Shown here in pieces: positions 9,078-17,518 of a stretch of DNA of 34,124 nt. Under the pieces are notes generated by a model, which saw only the letters and a program-made list of their open reading frames with translations, did not search any database and was not told the origin of the DNA. Positions within the stretch are counted from its first letter, which is position 1; every line of letters begins with the position of its first letter. Both the position numbers and the translations under genes were made by a program. Source of the stretch: Desulfomonile tiedjei (GTDB lineage Bacteria; Desulfobacterota; Desulfomonilia; Desulfomonilales; Desulfomonilaceae); NCBI GenBank assembly GCA_020722215.1, contig DYLG01000010.1, positions 1-34,124 of the forward strand, in the 5' to 3' direction.

Positions 9078-9929
9078 TCACCCTCCCGACCACTTTGCCC
9101 TGAACCGGGCGATCTCTTGCTCAGTGTAGAAGTGCCTGGCCCATTTCAGACCGTACATCGCATCCATGAACTCGGGCCCTATGACCACGCCCTCCCTGAA
9201 TTTCCTGGTAATCTGCCCAAAGTCTTGGTCAGTGCTCACATTGTGCGTCACCAGCTCCATGTTGTCGATTTCCAAGAACTCCCTGAACGCATCTTTGTAA
9301 ACTCGATTGAGATCCTCAAGCCTGATGATGAGCAGTTCGACTCGCCTGTCAGGATATATGGTGATGGTATACCCTCTCTGATGAATGAATTCGATATCGA
9401 AAACATCAATATTGAACAACGCCTTCATTTCTTCGTCGAACCAATTGGAAAGTACCCTTTCCATGCGTTCGGCTGTTCTGTCAAAGGTACCCTGAAAAAA
9501 GTCCGCGTGCTGGTCGAAATGGTCACGGGCATCGGATAGAACGTCCTTGGGCACATAATGATCCAGTCTGTGGGCAAAAGACGAGAGGCTCCACGCTATA
9601 GGCTCGCGTACCAAAGTTATTACCTTCCAGTGCGCGTTCTCGTTATCGAGTATCTCGGAGCGTAGTTTCAGCGCCTTCTCGTACTTGTGTCTACGTTGCG
9701 GATCCGAGCCGTAGAGGTCCTTCATATCTGCTATGGATTCTTCCGACATGTGTTGAACGTGCCACACCGGCTCCGGGAGTTTAAGAGCCCTTAGTGACTT
9801 GTAAACGCTCATTGAGCCCACCTTCCCTACCACGTAAACCAGGATGTTCCAGCGAGGGGGCCCGGGGACAAGGGCTGCCGAGGGGGAGGCCTGTCGGTGC
9901 TTGAACCTTTCGATTATTCTCTTGAACAT
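9078..9929 (-). CDS. NKWYS-type capsular polysaccharide / sulfotransferase-fold protein
   Basis: A 283-residue protein resembling the putative capsular polysaccharide synthesis family (NKWYS, PF10364), which has a sulfotransferase-like P-loop fold. YVVGKVGSMSVYKSLR (about 32-47) corresponds to the phosphate-binding loop for the 5' side of PAPS. TLVREPIAWSLSSF (105-118) looks like the 3'-phosphate binding element. NWFDEEMKALFNIDVF and the C-terminal FYTEQEIARFRAKW are also family-like. The ATG at 9929 has GGAGG at ideal spacing; the in-frame ATG at 9959 has none. With a sulfoquinovose synthase in the same operon, it may sulfate a surface glycan. That is inference: no PAPS-dependent activity is proven for this family, to my knowledge. 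Confidence 0.78.
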   Translation of the reverse strand: MFKRIIERFKHRQASPSAALVPGPPRWNILVYVVGKVGSMSVYKSLRALKLPEPVWHVQHMSEESIADMKDLYGSDPQRRHKYEKALKLRSEILDNENAHWKVITLVREPIAWSLSSFAHRLDHYVPKDVLSDARDHFDQHADFFQGTFDRTAERMERVLSNWFDEEMKALFNIDVFDIEFIHQRGYTITIYPDRRVELLIIRLEDLNRVYKDAFREFLEIDNMELVTHNVSTDQDFGQITRKFREGVVIGPEFMDAMYGLKWARHFYTEQEIARFRAKWSGG

Positions 9930-9983
9930 CCGGTCCTCCTGCAAGGCCGCATAGTGCATTAAGGGGGTCTCATCGGTGAACTC

Positions 9984-10862
9984 TCACCCTGTCTTTTGCA
10001 GAAAGCAAGCGCCGAAGGTGTATTCGTTTTCGCTCTTTCTACTAAACAGATCCCACCACGAGAATTGTCCTCTTCTGATTCGTTGAATTCTCTGGGCCCA
10101 GGACGCGTCTTTGTGGTGAAAAGGGTGTACCAGATAGCTCTTGCCATTGTCATGGAAGACTTGGTTTCCCCTCATCGCAAGGCGTGACGGCTCAACGAAC
10201 TGTTCGTACACGTCCTGAGGTGAATTGATGCTCACTGTTTTTGAGGGGTTGCGGTAATCAAAGGTTATGCTGAAATTTCCGCCCTCAACGAGGAGAGACC
10301 TTATTGTCTCGTTGATCCTGATCCTGTCGTGGAGAGGTATATGTTCGAAAACACAGATGGAGGTGATGTGATTGAACTGGGTGTCAAATGACATCTCGCG
10401 CATGTCCATCGCGTAGTTCTTGAGATGCCATCCAGTCTCCGCTGCCACGTGATCAGCGTTCTTCACCAGTTCCTTCTTCTTATCCACGCAACACACTCTA
10501 AGACCTTTTGATGCCAAGTAGTACCCGAAAAGCGACGAACACCCGCCGAGATCCAGCACCGAGTCCCCCGGGCGAAACGGAGTGTTCATGACGACCCAGG
10601 CGATTTCCCAGTAGAGAAACCAGGGGAAATTAATATCATCCACTGCATCGTCCAGCGGCTGATATCCGTATCCGCGATTGATCCGCTCTGAACTGAGCGG
10701 GTCACCGCTGAGGTCAAACTGCCCGAACCACGAACTTATCCTGAGGCTCCTGCTCCTGAGTTCCTTTATGAGCGCGTTCAATTCCGCCACGATAGCGGAA
10801 GCGTCCGGCGACGCCAGATCATCCCGATCCATGGTCTTGTTGATTATTTCGGATGATTTCAC
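9984..10862 (-). CDS. Class I SAM-dependent methyltransferase
   Basis: A 292-residue cytoplasmic methyltransferase. The SAM-binding motif I is VLDLGGCSSLFGYYLA (about 102-117), followed by CVDKKKELV as the acidic ribose-contacting strand. ITSICVFEHIP matches the region around motif IV and the post-methyltransfer helix. The N-terminal 80 residues are a helical extension of unknown role. GTG at 10862 is chosen because GAGGAGG lies seven bases upstream; a TTG six bases earlier is too close to it. This is the first gene of the minus-strand glycan operon, 54 nt upstream of the sulfotransferase-fold gene. It may O-methylate a sugar, but the acceptor is unknown. Confidence 0.85.
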   Translation of the reverse strand: MKSSEIINKTMDRDDLASPDASAIVAELNALIKELRSRSLRISSWFGQFDLSGDPLSSERINRGYGYQPLDDAVDDINFPWFLYWEIAWVVMNTPFRPGDSVLDLGGCSSLFGYYLASKGLRVCCVDKKKELVKNADHVAAETGWHLKNYAMDMREMSFDTQFNHITSICVFEHIPLHDRIRINETIRSLLVEGGNFSITFDYRNPSKTVSINSPQDVYEQFVEPSRLAMRGNQVFHDNGKSYLVHPFHHKDASWAQRIQRIRRGQFSWWDLFSRKSENEYTFGACFLQKTG

Positions 10863-10927
10863 GCTCAAGCCTCCTCAACGTTGCCGGGCCTGAGCCGGCA
10901 GTGAATGTCAGCGGTGAGATGACCCAC

Positions 10928-10956
10928 AATATACGAGGCGCCCCTGCAAGAAGCAA
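10928..10956 (-). promoter_or_regulatory. Candidate sigma70-type promoter of the glycan operon
   Basis: Read on the minus strand, TTGCTT and TATATT are separated by 17 bases. The -10 box matches five of six consensus bases and the -35 box three of six. It lies about 66 nt upstream of the GTG start of the methyltransferase, the first gene of the glycan operon. Confidence 0.4.
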
Positions 10957-11450
10957 TAAACCGGAAACGCGCTGTTCATCGGCGCGTTGGAATGCTCTGT
11001 TTGATGGCGACCGCGCAAGGATTTTTCAGGCCAACCTGGCGCCACTTGCTGAATCTTGCGAGGCTTCGCCCCCGCAAGACGTTCGCATCTACCCAAGATC
11101 ACAGCGCTTTTAAAAATAATCCCCCCAGGGAACTTCGCGGCGACGCCCATCCTGTCACAGGCAAGGGCAACCAACTTCCCCTGCGCTAAGGCCATTGACG
11201 GATTCAAAGGGAAACGCCTTCATCAAACCCTTGCAATCGCATCCAGCCTTCAATTGGTCGACTCAATAGCAATAAATCCTGTTGCTCTGACCGTGTCGTT
11301 CCATCGAATCGACACAAAAGCAAGTAACCCGACTGCGCACAGGAATCAAGCAAAGAATATCCCCGCCGGCGGCCGTTGTGCCGCGCGAGGCCTTGATTCG
11401 AGCCAAATCCTCCTGCCTCGGACAATCTTCCGGCACCGCGCAGCCGGCAC

Positions 11451-11480
11451 TTGACTGACCGGTCTTTGCCGAAATACCAT
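11451..11480 (+). promoter_or_regulatory. Candidate sigma70-type promoter of the acyl-CoA ligase
   Basis: TTGACT (five of six consensus bases) and TACCAT (four of six) are 18 bases apart, ending 61 nt before the ligase ATG at 11542. The position suits a promoter for the plus-strand gene. No operator-like dyad is seen between them. Confidence 0.45.
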
Positions 11481-11541
11481 GTAATCCCCCGACTTGTCAA
11501 TCCTTTGGCGGAGCATCAATCCGGAGAGGAGATCGGAAGAA

Positions 11542-13140
11542 ATGAAGGACCAGTATTCGGACGGCGAGTCCGGTCCACCCCGTTCCAATGAGTCTAAGGA
11601 GTCCGACGCCTCGGGTCCTACAAGCGCTTTCGGCAGGGGCATTGCGCTTGTGGACCGGGCTCGGGATCACGCCGGCAGAGTTGCCGTCATTTCCGGCCAG
11701 GACGCTTTCACCTATGAGCAACTTCTGGAGGCTTCCGCATGCGTCGCGTCTTGCATACTCGACGGGAGGGACGATCTCCGTGAGACTCGGGTGGCTTTCC
11801 AGGAGCCCCCCGGCTTTGAGTACGCGGCTGTCCAGTGGGGGATCTGGCGAGCCGGGGGCATAGCGGTTCCCCTGTCGATGGATCACCCCGCTCCCGAGCT
11901 TGAATACGTTATCGACGATGCCGGCGCCGGAATAGTGATAGCCCATGCCGATTACGAGGAAAGAGTCCGTTGCCTGGCCCAACGTCGCGGCATACCGTTT
12001 CTTTTGGGCAATGAGGCGCTTCGGGTCAATCCCGCGCGCTTGCCCGAGGTCAATCCCGCCAGACGGGCAATGATCCTGTATACGAGCGGAACTACGGGAA
12101 GACCCAAAGGGGTCGTTACCACCCACAACAACATAAGAGCCCAAATCGAGTGCTTGATAGAGGCATGGGAATGGAATGCCCGAGACCGCATACTCAGTGT
12201 CCTGCCATTGAATCATGTGCACGGAATTATCAATGTGCTCTTATGCGCTTTTTGGGCTGGAGCTGCCTGTGACATTCTACCGCGATTCGATGCGGATCGG
12301 GTTTGGGCTCGTATCGCCGAAGGTGATCTGACGCTCTTCATGGCAGTGCCAACCATATACGTCAAGTTGATCCGTGCATGGGAGAAGGCTTCTTCGGCGG
12401 CTTGCATGGCCATGGGAGAAGGCTGCTCCCGAATGCGGCTCATGGTATCCGGTTCGGCTGCGCTGCCGGTACCCGTTCTTGAGCGATGGCGGGAAATCAC
12501 CGGTCACACTCTGCTGGAGCGCTATGGGATGACCGAGATAGGCATGGCGCTCTCAAATCCCCTCCACGGTCCGCGCAAACCGGGGCACGTGGGACAGCCG
12601 CTTCCGGGAGTGCAGGTAAGACTCCTTGATGAGTCGGGCAAACCGGTGTCTCCAGGTGAACCGGGCGAAATCCAGGTGAAGGGCCCCGGGGTTTTTCGCG
12701 AATACTGGCAACGGCCTGAAGCCACAAGAGAATCCTTCCGCGAAGGCTGGTTCGTAACCGGCGACATCGCAGTCGTCGAGGACGGTTCTTACCGCATGCT
12801 GGGACGCAGCAACACGGACATTATCAAGACCGGTGGATACAAGGTCTCTGCTCCGGAAATCGAGAATGTCCTGCTCGAACACCCGGAGATCGAAGAATGC
12901 GCGGTGGTGGGAATCGATGATCCCGAATGGGGACAGCGGGTTGGTGCAGCTCTGGTGTTGGCGAAAGGGGCCTCCCTTGATCCGGATTCCTTGCGGGCAT
13001 GGACCAAGGAACGACTGGCTCAGTACAAGACTCCCACGAGGATACTCTTCGTGGACGACCTGCCCAGAAACGCTATGGGCAAGGTTCAGAAAACGGTTGT
13101 CGTCGCGCTTTTTCCAAAAGGGGAGATGACAAACGCGTGA
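11542..13140 (+). CDS. Acyl-CoA synthetase, ACSF3/MatB-like (AMP-binding)
   Basis: A 532-residue adenylate-forming ligase that activates a carboxylic acid with ATP and joins it to CoA in the cytoplasm. The phosphate-binding motif ILYTSGTTGRPKG is at 178-190. The adenine-site motif RYGMTEIGMALSNP, the core TGD and the hinge region LGRSNTDIIKTGGYK are clear. K514 in NAMGKVQK is the C-terminal catalytic lysine. MTEIGMALSNP and DIIKTGGYKVSAPEIE resemble malonyl-CoA synthetases of the ACSF3/MatB group, but the substrate is not proven; a medium-chain or other dicarboxylic acid is possible. GGAAG lies just upstream of ATG 11542. A TTG at 11494 would add 16 residues with no better ribosome-binding site. 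Confidence 0.9.
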   Translation: MKDQYSDGESGPPRSNESKESDASGPTSAFGRGIALVDRARDHAGRVAVISGQDAFTYEQLLEASACVASCILDGRDDLRETRVAFQEPPGFEYAAVQWGIWRAGGIAVPLSMDHPAPELEYVIDDAGAGIVIAHADYEERVRCLAQRRGIPFLLGNEALRVNPARLPEVNPARRAMILYTSGTTGRPKGVVTTHNNIRAQIECLIEAWEWNARDRILSVLPLNHVHGIINVLLCAFWAGAACDILPRFDADRVWARIAEGDLTLFMAVPTIYVKLIRAWEKASSAACMAMGEGCSRMRLMVSGSAALPVPVLERWREITGHTLLERYGMTEIGMALSNPLHGPRKPGHVGQPLPGVQVRLLDESGKPVSPGEPGEIQVKGPGVFREYWQRPEATRESFREGWFVTGDIAVVEDGSYRMLGRSNTDIIKTGGYKVSAPEIENVLLEHPEIEECAVVGIDDPEWGQRVGAALVLAKGASLDPDSLRAWTKERLAQYKTPTRILFVDDLPRNAMGKVQKTVVVALFPKGEMTNA

Positions 13141-13142
13141 CA

Positions 13143-13169
13143 CGAAGGATCCGACGTCCTTTCGATTTT
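13143..13169 (+). terminator. Weak stem-loop after the acyl-CoA ligase
   Basis: AAGGA/TCCTT pair around a seven-base loop directly after the ligase stop codon, and ATTTT follows. The stem is short with an imperfect outer extension (CGA/TCG), so this is at best a weak intrinsic terminator. Confidence 0.3.
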
Positions 13170-13246
13170 CCATTGCTCCATTTGCGCTAACCCTGCATGA
13201 TGGAATATGGAAGTTGCTGGAACGCTGAAGCTACCGGAGAACGGAA

Positions 13247-13689
13247 ATGGCCGAAACAAGGGTCCTATTGATCGATACCGACCAGGCCTTTGCCTCCTGG
13301 CTCAAAGATCTGCTCTCAACGAGGCAAATCATCGTGTCCATGGTCTCAGGAAGCGCACAGGGCATCAAGCGGCTGGAAGTGAACCCCGACGTGGATGCAG
13401 TACTCCTTGAAGTCAAGCCCCCGCCGCTGGAGGACTTCACCGCGTTGAAGCGCATTCAGGAGCTGATTCCGACCGTCAAGGTGATCCTCATGGTCTCGAA
13501 AGCAGCCATGCACTCTGCGGTCGAAGGCTTGCGGCGGGCGCCCTCCCCTTTGTGGAAAAGCCATGCGAGGTGGAGGAACTTATTGCCCGGATTGAGGAAG
13601 CAAAAAGCGAGAAGTCTGAGCACGTCGACAAGATCCTGGTGACGGGTGCGAGCGTCCTGAGGCGACAACAGGCCGCCGAGGAGACTTAG
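13247..13689 (+). pseudogene. Frameshifted single-domain response regulator with Glu at the phosphosite
   Basis: A CheY-like receiver domain split by a single-base frameshift. Residues 1-94 read normally: strand 1 RVLLIDTD with acidic residues D10 and D12, then VDAVLLEVKPP where the phosphoacceptor Asp is replaced by E55, then VILMVSKAA with the switch Ser. Near 13534 the frame breaks. In the frame one base back (from 13537) the protein resumes as GALPFVEKPCEVEELIARIEEAK, including the conserved Lys of the KP motif, and ends at TAG 13689. One missing base would account for this. Read through, the product is about 147 residues with no DNA-binding domain. GGAGA precedes the ATG. It could be a real pseudogene or an assembly error. 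Glu at the acceptor site often mimics phosphorylation. Confidence 0.8.
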
Positions 13690-13757
13690 ACTCCGCGGCG
13701 TATACGGTCCTGTATTCCGATCGGTCAAGGGACCCGGCCAATGGCCTCTGACAGTAG

Positions 13758-13776
13758 GACCGGCATCTTGCCGGTC
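13758..13776. repeat. Perfect 8-bp palindrome (REP-like)
   Basis: GACCGGCA-TCT-TGCCGGTC forms a strong GC-rich hairpin between the response-regulator gene and the RidA gene, preceded by GTAG. No T-tract follows, so I read it as a repetitive palindromic element rather than a terminator. Confidence 0.6.
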
Positions 13777-13861
13777 ATTCGGCCGGGGACGGGGAGAGAC
13801 GCCGATCCTGCGGCAATACGTCATTGTATTCATACCATGAAACGTTAAGGAGAACGAAAAC

Positions 13862-14317
13862 ATGGAGTTACCGCTGACTCTTGCTCTTGCGGCAGCCTTC
13901 GGGCTTGCAGGTTCAATGGCTCTTGCTTGTTCTTCGGTTTCAAAGCAGGTCGTAAAGACGGACCAGGCGCCACTGCCTGTTGGTCCGTATTCTCAAGCCG
14001 TCAGGCACGGGGATTTGGTGTTCGTGTCAGGACAACTCGGTATGAACAAAGAGACCAAGAAGCTTGAGGCAACCGTGCGCGAACAGACCGCTGCGGCACT
14101 CACCCACATAAAAACGATTCTCGAGGCAGCGGGGAGCGGGATGGATTGCGTCCTCAAGACAACCATATTCCTGCTTGATATTAATGACTTCCCGGCGGTA
14201 AACGAGGTGTACGCGACCTTCTTTGTTAACGAGCCACCGGCACGATCTACGGTACAGGTAGCCGGGCTGCCGCTGGGCGGATTGGTTGAGGTCGAAGCGG
14301 TGGCGTACCTGAAGTGA
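13862..14317 (+). CDS. Exported RidA/YjgF-family protein
   Basis: A 151-residue protein. Residues 1-22 form a hydrophobic export signal ending MALA before C23SS. The cysteine suggests a lipoprotein, but the lipobox is not canonical (Ala rather than Leu at -3), so ordinary signal-peptidase cleavage after ALA is equally likely. The rest is a complete RidA fold with GPYSQAV, FVSGQLG and the substrate-binding Arg R128 in PPARSTVQV, then VEVEAVA. RidA proteins hydrolyse reactive enamine/imine intermediates (2-aminoacrylate) in the cytoplasm, and an exported copy is less usual. AGGAG lies about nine bases upstream of the ATG. The extracytoplasmic substrate is unknown. Confidence 0.88.
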   Translation: MELPLTLALAAAFGLAGSMALACSSVSKQVVKTDQAPLPVGPYSQAVRHGDLVFVSGQLGMNKETKKLEATVREQTAAALTHIKTILEAAGSGMDCVLKTTIFLLDINDFPAVNEVYATFFVNEPPARSTVQVAGLPLGGLVEVEAVAYLK

Positions 14318-14408
14318 TACACGGGTGTGGTCGGCCAGCACAACCGGGCACACCCATCGTGAACCTGCATCGTGTCCGGATGATTCCGGTTGACCGCGGA
14401 GTGCAGGC

Positions 14409-14434
14409 GAGGCAGCCTTGTCAGAGTCTGCCTC
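14409..14434. repeat. Stem-loop between RidA and methyltransferase genes
   Basis: GAGGCAG and CTGCCTC form a perfect 7-bp stem with a 12-nt loop. A second hairpin, GGGTGTG/CACACCC, lies at 14323-14355 just after the RidA stop codon. Neither has a following T-tract. They could slow or end transcription from the RidA gene. Confidence 0.4.
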
Positions 14435-14511
14435 TACCGGTCCGCGACCATTAATCCGGCTCGCCTGAGATACAGGCTTAGCACTCAATGGCGGGAGGCG
14501 GAGCGTTTAGC

Positions 14512-15306
14512 GTGGCAAATCTTATCAAGCGAATTGTCCCTGGTATTATCCAACGACGACTAAAGACGTTACTCTCCTACTTCCGGCGATTTCCACGTCC
14601 AGGTCGGCTCAAGGTCATTAAACAAAAAGCAAGAGCGTTGCTGCCCTACTACCGGCGATTCCATTGCCCGATCTGCGGCGCCTGGGATCGCCGTTTCGAA
14701 TCCTTCAGGGGCAGGCCTGATGCGCGCTGCCCCATGTGTGGGTCCCTTGAGCGCCATCGTTTCGTGTGGCTGTTCTGGCTGCGTCAGACCGATCTGTTCT
14801 CCGGCGCCCGAGCGAAAATGTTACACTTTGCTCCCGAACCGTGTTTGGCATCTCGCCTCTCACAGATGTCAGGCCTGGATTACACCACCGCTGATCTGCG
14901 CCGTCGACACGCAATGGTAAAGGCTGATATAACCGACCTGCAGTTCCCGGATGAAACCTTCGACGTGCTCTATTGCAGCCACGTGCTTGAACACGTGCCG
15001 GACGATCGGCAAGGGATACGTGAGTGCTGTCGAGTCCTGAAGCGAACCGGATGGGCGCTCATCTTGGTGCCGATCACGGCGAGGTCGACGTTCGAGGATC
15101 CATCCATTACCGACCCGAAGGAGCGAGAAAGGGTATTCGGTCTAGCAGGACACTTACGGCGATACGGCCCGGACTTCGCCGACAGATTAAGGGAGGCCGG
15201 GTTTGTTGTGTCCGTGTACACGCCGGACGATGTTGCAAGAGAGGATGCCGCCCGCTTTTCCATCGGACCGAAGGTGGGGCCTCTGTACCTGTGCCGTCGG
15301 CATTGA
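14512..15306 (+). CDS. Zinc-ribbon class I SAM methyltransferase
   Basis: About 264 residues. After a basic, amphipathic N-terminus come two CxxC pairs (C52/C55 and C73/C76, in CPICG and CPMCGSLERHR), a zinc-ribbon that precedes many sugar-modifying methyltransferases. The methyltransferase domain follows: MLHFAPEP replaces a classical glycine-rich motif I, DITDLQFPDETFDVLYCSHVLEHVPDD covers motifs II to IV, and LKRTGWALILVPI is the next strand. GTG at 14512 is preferred because GGAG lies eight bases upstream. The ATG at 14488 has no Shine-Dalgarno sequence but would simply add eight residues. The target is unknown. A glycan role is plausible from the neighbouring cluster, but it is a separate transcription unit. 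Confidence 0.85.
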   Translation: MANLIKRIVPGIIQRRLKTLLSYFRRFPRPGRLKVIKQKARALLPYYRRFHCPICGAWDRRFESFRGRPDARCPMCGSLERHRFVWLFWLRQTDLFSGARAKMLHFAPEPCLASRLSQMSGLDYTTADLRRRHAMVKADITDLQFPDETFDVLYCSHVLEHVPDDRQGIRECCRVLKRTGWALILVPITARSTFEDPSITDPKERERVFGLAGHLRRYGPDFADRLREAGFVVSVYTPDDVAREDAARFSIGPKVGPLYLCRRH

Positions 15307-15376
15307 GCTGTGATCGTCGGCGCATCTTCGCAGAACGTAGCAGTTCAGCATCAACATGCCTTCGAAGCGCAAATCA

Positions 15377-15520
15377 AACCACAAAGGCGCCAAGACACAA
15401 AGAAGGCTTGGTCGAGACAGGATAGGGGCGGTTCGCGAACCACCCCTATCCGGCCCCCGTCCCGCGGGACGCGGGATTCGTCGGGATGAAAGGCCTTGGT
15501 GTCTTCGTGTCTTGGTGGTT
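15377..15520. repeat. Composite palindromic repeat element with inverted arms
   Basis: The left arm (15377-15408, AACCACAAAGGCGCCAAGAC...) and right arm (15491-15520, ...GTCTTGGTGGTT) are imperfect inverted copies of a tandem AAGACAC-type sequence. Between them lie a 28-bp near-perfect palindrome centred on GGTTCGCGAACC at about 15422-15449 and the perfect 12-bp palindrome GTCCCGCGGGAC. No coding frame spans it. The nested structure resembles a non-autonomous mobile repeat. No target-site duplication was established. Confidence 0.55.
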
Positions 15521-15560
15521 CATTCTTTCTTCTTCCCGGCGAACTCTTGCCGCAGAGTTT

Positions 15561-16996
15561 CTACCGCTTCACGCCTTTGCCAAGCGAAGCCGCCGACCTT
15601 ATGTCCTTCATGAGAATTCCCGCCGCAACTCTGACGCTTTTGTTATGTATTATCATGCCGATCAGCTCTACGATTCGTCTGGGATCGAGGCCCCACCGTC
15701 CCCAGACCGTATCACTGAAAACTTTCCGAAACTGGGCAATCCTTTTCTCTGTTAACCCCTTGTCCACTCCGTCCGAGAATCGCCAAACCGTCTTGTTGCT
15801 TGAACTGTCCAAAGTTATGGGAGGTTCCCTATTGAAGTCTTCCCAAAGACGACTCCCAGGATGAACCATCAGAGGATTGATGTCGCAAAAATGAGGTCTT
15901 ACATTGCGTACAAAGTCCAACGTTGCTTGAAAATCACTCTCGGTCTCATTGGGGGCCCCGGCGATGAAGCTCGCGACAACGACTATGTGCGCCTTCTTGG
16001 CACGCTGGATTCCTGCGGCCAAGGCATCCGGACGAGCAGGCTTGTTAAGACTGGTGAGCACCCGAGCGCTTCCGCTCTCGACTCCTACAAAGACGAAGTC
16101 GAAACCCGCGCGATGCATCAGATCCAGAGTGGATTGGGACAACAGATGCAAGGTTGCGGCAAAACCGAAATGCAGGCCGAGCGGGCGGCGGATTAGCATC
16201 TCGCATAATTCACGTACTCGGACCTGATTGGCCGTGAAATTGTCGTCAAAAAAATCACGAATTCGTGGCCCTGTTCGGCTATTATGACAAGTTCCTCGAA
16301 AACCTTGCCGGCGCTCCGATGTCGGAAGCGCCCGCCGCAGAGTTTGACCATAGAACAAAATGTGCAGTGGAACGGACAACCGCGCGATGTGGATGCAGTA
16401 GTGACGCGGCCTCCTGCTTCCGGCAACTTCCACCCATACCATTGAGTGCCGTACAAGGATTTTTTCAAAAGGTTTCTGTCAATGGCACGGATCGAATCAA
16501 GATCGTCAATGATTTGTGGCTCCCCTCTTACTATTTGGCCGTTGGAACGATAGGACATTCCGGGCAGCCTTGAGACGTCCTTGCCATCCAGGAGCCGCTC
16601 ACACAGAGCAGGGAAACTGAAATCAGCTTCCCCTCTGAGAACGTAGTCGAGTTGAGGGACTTCCCTCAGCATCAAGTCATCGAACAAGGTAGCATGAATG
16701 CCGCCGGCAACGGTCACGATGCCGGGGTTTGCAGTCTTGACTCCTGTCAATAGCTCACGCGCTTCCGATACGTTTCCGCTGGTAACCGTGAGGCCCAGGA
16801 TATCGGGCGAGCACGAGAGAACCCTTGAAACCGCTTGGTCCACTGAGAGCCCCTCGGCATAAGTGTCGGCAATCTCAACGCGAAATTCCGGTGCATCTGC
16901 AAGTCCTGCACACGCGTATAGCAGCCCCAACGGCGGAAAAGAATTTTGATTCCAAGGACTGTCGTTGTCAGGAGCAGTCGCTAGGACGACTTTCAT
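15561..16996 (-). pseudogene. B12-binding radical SAM protein gene, frameshifted at a T7 run
   Basis: Two minus-strand frames together make one enzyme of about 478 residues. The first part (from ATG 16996, with GAGAGG just upstream) has a cobalamin-binding-type N-domain (about 1-130, including GGIHAT) and the radical SAM motif C207PFHC211TFC214. Near residue 249 the frame breaks at seven T (plus-strand A run 16248-16254). With eight T the sequence continues as FFDDNFTANQ, the normal continuation of the radical SAM barrel, and runs to 15561. Related proteins catalyse methylations, ring formations and rearrangements in lipid or cofactor synthesis; the reaction here is unknown. The break may be a sequencing error, a true mutation, phase variation or slippage. 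It lies alone, downstream of a long leader. Confidence 0.85.
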
Positions 16997-17185
16997 ATCT
17001 ACCTCTCTGAAATACAACCGAAATTACGCGGCGGTCTTGCCATTCGGAAGTCTTATAAGTCAGTGAGCGGGCGCGCTCTAATTCCTCCGACTTGAAAAAG
17101 CCCAGTGTGGTTCCCCCCAAAACTTCAAAAGACATAAGCCTTGTCGTGTTGATGATAATACTTCTCCTTTTTTATCCTATTCCTG

Positions 17186-17215
17186 GGTATACCGTTCCAT
17201 ACTCCCACCGGTCAA
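17186..17215 (-). promoter_or_regulatory. Candidate promoter for the radical SAM gene
   Basis: On the minus strand TTGACC and TATACC are separated by 18 bases, matching five and four consensus bases. The start codon of the radical SAM gene is about 190 nt downstream, which leaves a long untranslated leader. Confidence 0.35.
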
Positions 17216-17482
17216 GCGAAATCTTCGGGGCCTTGTGAGCATTCGCTTTTGTGGGGCACGCGTGCCGCACCGGTTGTCGCCGGGTCGCAACTTCGTCGTA
17301 TGAGAAAACCATGGCGACTCGTCAAAATCAGGAATCAACCATGGCACCCCGGGAATTGCTCACAGGGTGCAGTCCGGAGAAACCCGGATGCTGCGGAGGT
17401 TCAGGTTTCAACAAATCGCATGATGCCTTGGATACGATACTTTGAAAAGATTGAACTAAGTGTGCTTAAAGTACTTTATAGA

Positions 17483-17512
17483 TTGACAAAACCGCACCCT
17501 GCGGTGTATTCT
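17483..17512 (+). promoter_or_regulatory. Strong-looking promoter with dyad in the spacer
   Basis: A perfect -35 box TTGACA and a -10 box TATTCT (four of six) are 18 bases apart. The spacer contains CCGCA-CCC-TGCGG (17492-17504), a perfect 5-bp inverted repeat where a repressor could sit. No protein gene follows within 400 nt, but a terminator does, at 17570-17613. Confidence 0.5.
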
Positions 17513-17518
17513 CCAACC

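Larger units (their letters stand above)
10863..11541. other. Divergent intergenic region
   Basis: This separates the minus-strand glycan operon from the plus-strand acyl-CoA ligase. I see no coding frame with family resemblance. It holds candidate promoters for both directions (10928-10956 and 11451-11480) and two stem-loops. One is TCTTGCG/CGCAAGA at 11054-11079 with a GC-rich 12-nt loop, the other GTGTCG/CGACAC at 11293-11315. Neither is followed by a T-tract. Confidence 0.6.

Noticed and set aside
15377-15520. CRISPR array
   Set aside because: The repeated units are inverted and nested rather than direct repeats with regular spacers, and no cas genes are present.
17086-17135. Possible small minus-strand peptide starting MSFEVLGG upstream of the radical SAM gene
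   Set aside because: Its frame runs into the radical SAM start, the Shine-Dalgarno spacing is poor and no homologue is recognised.
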